This document shows, piece by piece, positions 58,532-64,000 of a DNA stretch of 64,000 nt. This stretch comes from Archegozetes longisetosus (lineage: Eukaryota; Arthropoda; Arachnida; Sarcoptiformes; Trhypochthoniidae). Within the stretch, counting starts at the first letter, position 1; every line of letters starts with the position of its first letter. A model generated the notes under the pieces. It worked only from the letters and a program-made list of their open reading frames with translations, ran no database searches and was not told the origin of the DNA. The stretch is from the NCBI GenBank assembly GCA_018873245.2, contig JAEMBT020000003.1, forward strand, positions 10,053,843-10,117,842, written 5' to 3'. A program made the position numbers and the translations under genes.

Positions 58532-59416
58532 TCTCTTATCGACAGTATTATTAATAAATTTAAGATACTGAATTTTCTTATTTCAAACGCCAATTGATTA
58601 ATAGTTAAATTATTGTAAAATTAGCAGCCTCAGTGATTTTTTTTGATCTTGTTCAATTGTTTTCCGTTTGCTTATCCTTTTCTTCGGTTCGAGAGTTTTA
58701 TGAATTAGAAAATAGTTACCTATTCTTTTGACTGTTTCGTGACCAATTACACTAGCTATTGTACGCAAACTTTTCTTCTGTCCTATTCTCTAGATAATTC
58801 GAGCTATTCGATTGAATGTTAAAGTCATGTTTTCATTTAAAAATACGTGTTTTAATACATACTTTCTGTTATTGTAAATCAAAGTTTATCATAAGTTAAA
58901 AGTTCCATATGAATTGATCAGTAAAGTGCTATATTATTTTACAAAGAATTCTATGAAGTATACGTACGGTGTCTCAAAATAAATCCCAAGACTACATAAT
59001 CAGTCAAAACAACTAAAATAAAAAACAATATTTTTTAAAAATCGAATTCTAAATGATGAAATCAATTTATTTAAAACAATTGTTCAAATAACAACTATTT
59101 TATCTATAAGATTATAATATTATGCATGGAATCCGACAGATTAAAGTGGTGTCTGAATTTGTTTACTATAAGTCAACTTTTAGGATTTCAATAGTTAATT
59201 ATTGCAAAAGTTAGCTCGAAATTTTATTTGTTTCAATAAAGCCTGAATCAGTAAAAATCAGAGATAAAAAGTAGTTGAGACTATGATTATCTTCTTTAAA
59301 AAGAATTTTATTTATGTAATTGCTATATTACGAAATCTCGAATGGTTGACATTAGTCAAGTTGTAAATTCAAACAAAGTTGAACAGATCTAAACTTTTCA
59401 AAGTTTTAACTGTTGT
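58532..59416. other. Intergenic; 3' flank of the FPPS gene
   Basis: No exon. TTTATT at 59307-59312 (AATAAA on the minus strand) is a candidate polyadenylation signal for the FPPS gene about 105 bp past its stop. Confidence 0.4.
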
Positions 59417-61341
59417 TTATTTATGACGACCACCATAAACTTGAGATAAAGGCTCATAAAATATGTCAGTTGGCAAGTCTGTTGTGTTTCTTATATGATC
59501 GATAGATTGTAAAATCTCATTACAGGTACTATTTTCATATTCCCTAAATAAATTTTGTAAATTTAACTGATAGTAGATATCTTTGACTTGTTTAACTGAT
59601 TCACAATCTTCACGGCCATAGTGTTGTTGCAATAAAACTTTTTGTTGTTCATTGCAAACTTGTAGAGCAGTAACGATAGGCCAACAACACTTTCCATCTT
59701 CAATGTCTAGTCCAATCTTTCCAGTTATGGATGAGTCGCCTAAAATGTCAAAACAGTCATCCTGAACTTGGTATAAGTGACCAAATCTTAATAAAATCTG
59801 TTCAACAATAACATGATCTTTCTTTGAACTCCAGTTTGACATGTACATCGCTGAAAAAAGTTGAAATTAAGTTCACTATTACAAACTTGATCAATAATTT
59901 AAGCCAATTGTTGCGTCGTATGCAAGCATAACCTAAATTTCACTGTTATTAAGTTATGTTTATTAAGCATTCATGTCAGCGTAGGTTTTTTATGTGAATT
60001 AGGTTAGTTTTGTTTGTGACTGCAACTCAAGACGCTAACGTCTAAGTATTACTAAATCATTTTCAATTATCACATACCGAGTCTCAAGGGTAATATGAAT
60101 GTATAATAGGTTGTCTTATATTTAACTATTGCTGAATATTTATCGATTGTATAAGTGTTTAGATCTGGTTGAATTCCCAATGGATTAAAATCCAGGTATT
60201 GTCCATATGCTGTTATTCGAATTGTCTAAAAGAGTTTGAAACTTAATTTTATCAACTGATAATTTAATGATTAAATAATATTATCAGATTAAAAATAAGT
60301 CTTCACTGAAAAATTACTTCCTGTTAAAGTAAGAAAATAATGAATGTGATTTTAAATCAGAATTGAATAGGAAATTACGGTTATTTTGTTAGTAAAGATT
60401 TAATGAGAAATAACTTTTGCGAAATCCCACTTTTATTGTGAGTTCTTATTAATGCTCTCATAATATATTAGGAAAACTAAAAAGGTTTGATAGTTTAAAT
60501 AACATTTTCCCTCTGATACCATTTCGAAGCACTTGAATTAGCAAAATACTCAGAAGTTAAATTAAAATTTGAAGAGCATTCAGAGTGAACATTTTAAGCT
60601 TGTCAAAATAAATTTATGTTTCAATTACCTCAAGCATAACTTCAAGCAAATTTCCATAGTAGGGCTTATCGTGAAAATATGACTTCATCAAATAAAATAT
60701 TCCTGATTCAAGAAGAGCAGCGTCATTACAAGCCATTAGACCAACTCCATCCTTAATTAAATGAAAAATCAATAAATCACTGTTGATAAGTCAACATGAA
60801 TAATAATTTTTATGAGCAAAATTATGAAATATATATCAATCATTTAATGAGAAGGAAGCTTTACCTTTCTGTACCAACACGGCTGTCCCCTTCTTATAAT
60901 CGAATTGTCTATAATGTCGTCTATAACTAGAAAGAATGCCTGAAAAAACTCGACACACCATCCAAGAACTCTTGCGTTATGCAAGTCTTCATCACTTATA
61001 TCATGATCCGAACATAATAAGCGATAAGTTAAGACCAGAGATAGTCCACGATTACGTTTTCCATGAGGCACATTGTAGTCAATAACTTGCTTAAGCCATT
61101 TATTTACTTTAGAATATTCTGAACACTTGTAGGGATTTTTATCAAAATCCTTTATGATTTGATTATATGTCTCATTAAAAGGAACCAATTCATTACGACG
61201 AATATTTCTCGTATTTTGAAGAAATTCTGGTGAGTTGATTAGTTGTGAAGTGGCTAAATGTGACTTATTTCTTACAATGATTTTCAATACAGAAAATCTA
61301 TTTGAAAAGTCATTTATACTTTTTCCAATTATTCTAATCAT
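59417..61341 (-). CDS. Farnesyl pyrophosphate synthase
   Basis: Four exons on the minus strand: 61341-60865, 60751-60629, 60225-60078 and 59850-59417. Introns are GT-AG and phases agree, giving 393 residues. The first Asp-rich motif is DDIID at 141-145, preceded by QAFFLVI, whose paired Phe residues mark a farnesyl-length product. The second Asp-rich motif is DDCFD at 280-284 in YQVQDDCFDILGD. Other family blocks are GKRNRGL, RRGQPCWYRK, YGQYLDF, DKYSAIVKYKTTYYTF, TGKIGLDIEDGKC and YGREDCESV. The enzyme condenses IPP with DMAPP/GPP to give farnesyl diphosphate for the mevalonate pathway (juvenoids, prenylation, ubiquinone). About 30-45 residues precede the core; residues 1-27 are basic and amphipathic and could be a mitochondrial presequence. 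The exon-3 region reads TAYGQ where TEIGQ is common, a modest departure. Confidence 0.92.
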
Positions 61342-61690
61342 ACTGTGTTCTGACAGGTTCTAATATTAAAAATCATTTTTGCTAATATATAAACGGTAAT
61401 AATCTTGATATAATTGTTTTTTACGTCTTAAGGAAGTTTACGACGTATGTTCCGTTAATTCAGCATTATGCCAATTGGCACTATGACAATTCTGTGCTGT
61501 GACAATCCAGCGCTGAGACATTTCAGGCACGTTTATTATTAATTCATTCTAAGGACAAACGGAGACCCCTAGATTATTAGATGTCCACAGAAAATAAATT
61601 TTTTATTTAAGAATGTACAAAATATGACGCGTATGTTATGACGTTCTGGTTCTAGCTCGTAAACCTAAACGCATAACTGGGTCTTAAATT
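61342..61690. other. FPPS upstream region
   Basis: Includes a short repeat of GTGACAATTCTGTGCTGTGACAATCCAGCGCTGAGACA-like words (61475-61520). Promoter elements cannot be singled out. Confidence 0.35.
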
Positions 61691-61694
61691 AATT

Positions 61695-62325
61695 ATTTAT
61701 CCAGAATTCGGTAAATCCGGGCTAATAGGTCTAAGGGGTTTCTAACCCCACCTCCAAGCGTAATACATCACTGGATTCAGTTAGTCAAGCTAAACATTTT
61801 GATGCCATACTTGACCACTTCCAACCCGATCCTGAGCGCTTCTGACCACCGAGACCTAACCCCTCGAAAATGAATAAACCTGGCTTTGCCAAGTTGTAAC
61901 CTGCTAAACCTGATTTAAACTAAGGTATAATACGTTGTCGCTTCGCGACTTAACTTATTCTCCCTTAGTTTATATCAGGCTTGTTTAGGTTACGACTCGA
62001 GAATCCAGGTTTATCCATTACGAGGTACTAAACCAAACAATGGCGGATATCTCGAGAATTACTTGAGATAATTGGTCAAATGAGGCATCAAAATGCTCAG
62101 TTTGATGTCCTGAGTCCAATGATATATCACTTGGCGGGGTCAGTCACTCCCATCGGGAGTTTTCCAGAAGTGGTCAGGTTCCGATCAGAAGTAGTCAAGC
62201 GTTGTGTTAAAACATTCAGCTTGATGAACTGAGTCCAATGATATATCACACTTGGGGGTGGGAGGCCGAGAATTCCTTTAGACCCATTAGCCCGGATTCA
62301 CCCCAAAATTCTGAAACAAAAATTC
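61695..62325. mobile_element. GC-richer foldback element (~630 bp)
   Basis: Nearly the whole segment is an inverted repeat: GTAAATCCGGGCTAATAGGT near 61709 pairs with GACCCATTAGCCCGGATTCA near 62280. The arms run inward through CACTGGATTCAGTTAGTCAA to the centre around 61955 (AACCTGGCTTTGCC with the inverted AACCTGGATTCTCG). The right arm contains a partial internal duplication: GAGTCCAATGATATATCAC occurs twice, near 62112 and 62230. No ORF. The young mariner begins 23 bp further on. Confidence 0.7.
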
Positions 62326-62347
62326 TGTTAAATTCTTTGTAATATTA

Positions 62348-63696
62348 GATGGCATCAAAAGTAATGGGACTATTAGAACTCGTGGACTTTAAAAAATATT
62401 TATTACATTATAATATGATTATACAATATACTCTCCCCCGTCTGGGTGACCATGGCCCACTGCTGTAGGAGGTGTCTTATTCCTGTAGCCTCATTGTTTA
62501 GATTTATTTCTTCAATAACTCTATCATAAGCAGTGTGAAGTTCGTTCTCATCGGCAAATCTCATTCCTTTATTAGACCTCTTTATTCTAACAATACTATC
62601 ATAATCGCAGGGGTTTAAATCTGACTATAGGGAGGTGTTTCAACTCCTCCCACCGATATTGTTTAAAGTATCTTTGAACTTCTTCATGTTTATGTGGTCT
62701 AGCATTGTCATACAGGGTGATTAGTCTCTTAATACGGTGTTCTCTTATCGCTGGGTGCAACACTTCGGACATAAAACTAAGATAAACTTCAAAATTGACA
62801 TTTACATTTCGTGGTAAAATTCGGTAACCAATAGTCCGATTTTGATGAAACGCTACGATCATCATTGTCTTCCAATCACTCATCGTTGCCCTGACTTTGG
62901 TCGGCCTTCGACTAAGAACAAAGCCGCTGGCAAAATTTAAAAATTTCGAAAATTTCAACTTAATAAACATACGTTTTTTGACTAGGTAGAACCCATTGAT
63001 TTGAGCTTTTAGCATCCTTTGTGTCATAGCTTTTAGCCAAGTTTCATCAATTGCTATAATTCTTTCCAACATGTCGGGGTTACTATGATATCTTTCAAGG
63101 TGCTCTGCAGAATTAGTCACGCGCAACTGCTTTTGTTCTGGTTTCAATTCGTATGGTACCCATTTCGAGGCAACCTTCTTCGCCCCTACCTCCTTCAAAA
63201 GCTTTTTGGTACTTGAAGTACTAATACCTAATGTTTGGGCTAAATCTTCGGTCCTCCAGCATTCACCCTAATTTAAAAGCTCCCTAAGTCTTTCTTCGTG
63301 TGTTGTATCAGTCGCAGTGCGAGGTCTTCCTGAGCGTGAGTCTTCCTCGCTGCTCAGGCGGCTTCCATCCTTAAATTCATTGTATAGTCTATATACGTGT
63401 GTTTTGCTTAATGCTCGGTTGCGAGCTATTTTACCTAGCATTCTATGAACTTCAACTGCAGGAGTACCCAATAGCACATGGCACTTAATAAATGCGCGCT
63501 GTTCTTGGTTTGTAACACTTTCTCGAAGTTGGTCTACACTTGGACCATATACAGAGATCGTACTTAAAAGCACGAGTAAAGCAAGCAGCCACATCGTGCA
63601 CTTTCTTTTACTCTAATGCGCAATATTATAGCATAAACATGTTTACAACTTTCATCAAGAACGAGATAAGATAGTCCCATTACTTTTGATCCCATC
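62348..63696 (-). mobile_element. Young mariner element, inactivated
   Basis: TIRs GATGGCATCAAAAGTAATGG and GATGGGATCAAAAGTAATGG differ at one of about 26 positions. TA duplications sit at 62346-62347 and 63697-63698. Total 1349 bp, the usual mariner size. It carries one transposase gene on the minus strand. Confidence 0.9.
62440..63594 (-). pseudogene. Mariner (DD34D) transposase with one stop and one frameshift
   Basis: The frame runs from 63594 with helix-turn-helix segments (AFIKCHVLLGTPAVEVHRML, SKTHVYRLYNEFKDG, SGRPRTATD), hits a single TAG at 63267-63265, and continues in frame (DLAQTLGISTSSTKKLL, VPYELKPEQKQLRV). The first catalytic motif is IDETWL and the second LYDNARPHKHEE. Just after WEELKH a one-base frame change occurs; in the new frame the third motif SDLNPCDYDSI is followed by a normal C-terminus (SNKGMRFADENELH). 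The 34-residue spacing between the second and third Asp identifies mariner. Two lesions only, so loss was recent. Confidence 0.88.
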
Positions 63697-64000
63697 TAAT
63701 ATTAAACTTTGTTTGGTTGCAATCTTTTATTTTCTTAAAAAATTATAAGTATTTAAAATAATATTTAATAAAAAATACATAAGAGGAATATAGCATAATA
63801 TTAAGACGTGATTTCAATATTTGGTTGATATATAAAAATATTATAAACATATTTAAAGGTTTTCACACTTTAAAAGATTTTTACTTTTTAACACTTTTCC
63901 ACTTTCGCTCAGAGGTATAATGAGGTCCTCTCCTCGTTGCCACCACCCAAAGGCTGACTCTTTACAAGTTTATAAACATATCTTATATAAACAAAATAGA
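63697..64000. other. Window end, nothing recognised
   Basis: AT-rich with a pyrimidine-rich patch near 63920-63960 (GAGGTCCTCTCCTCGTTGCC); no feature supported. Confidence 0.35.

Noticed and set aside
1-64000. CRISPR arrays, bacterial operons or rRNA genes
   Set aside because: Nothing of this kind was seen; gene structure, introns and transposon types are all those of an animal nuclear genome.

Overview
This is a eukaryotic, AT-rich (roughly 70% A+T by eye) nuclear window from an invertebrate animal, most likely an arthropod. The pointers are spliced genes with short GT-AG introns, animal-specific genes (Maelstrom, a DCST/sneaky-type protein, a LEDGF-type PWWP+IBD protein, BZW/5MP), an arthropod-style AA15 copper monooxygenase, a farnesyl pyrophosphate synthase, and many Tc1/mariner, hAT, pogo-like and Mutator-like elements. 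The species cannot be fixed from the sequence alone.

Layout. 1-8 kb: mostly non-coding, with small TIR elements, including a hAT-like MITE filled with TTAGTC-type repeats and a Mutator-like MITE. 8.0-8.6 kb: a two-exon Thr-rich secreted protein (-). 10.4-17.1 kb: a tandem minus-strand array of four related C2H2 zinc-finger genes (three open, one decayed). 19.0-25.4 kb: two conserved housekeeping genes tail to tail, a LEDGF/PSIP1-type chromatin reader (+, 4 exons) and BZW/5MP (-, 5 exons). 27.4-33.3 kb: a decayed mariner with a nested foldback element, a frameshifted unrecognised multi-exon gene, and a GC-rich hairpin/foldback patch. 34.0-34.8 kb: an AA15 LPMO (+, 3 exons). 35-39 kb: remnants of hAT, a zinc-finger gene and mariner elements. 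39.2-49.4 kb: two Maelstrom-like genes in opposite orientation flanking a two-exon DCST gene and two Tc1/IS630-type transposons. 51.5-58.5 kb: mainly transposons and MITEs. 59.4-61.3 kb: farnesyl pyrophosphate synthase (-, 4 exons). 61.7-63.7 kb: a foldback element and a young but inactivated mariner.

The most interesting signal is a pattern shared by two unrelated gene pairs. In the Maelstrom pair the MAEL domain is about 97% identical while the HMG-box half is only about 40% identical. In a zinc-finger pair the C-terminal third is about 95% identical while the finger arrays have diverged. Similarity stops at or near the coding tract, which points to local gene conversion or ectopic recombination rather than simple recent duplication. 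A piRNA-pathway family, a gamete-function family (DCST) and an expanding zinc-finger array in a transposon-dense region make this a plausible germline/transposon-conflict locus; that link is inference.
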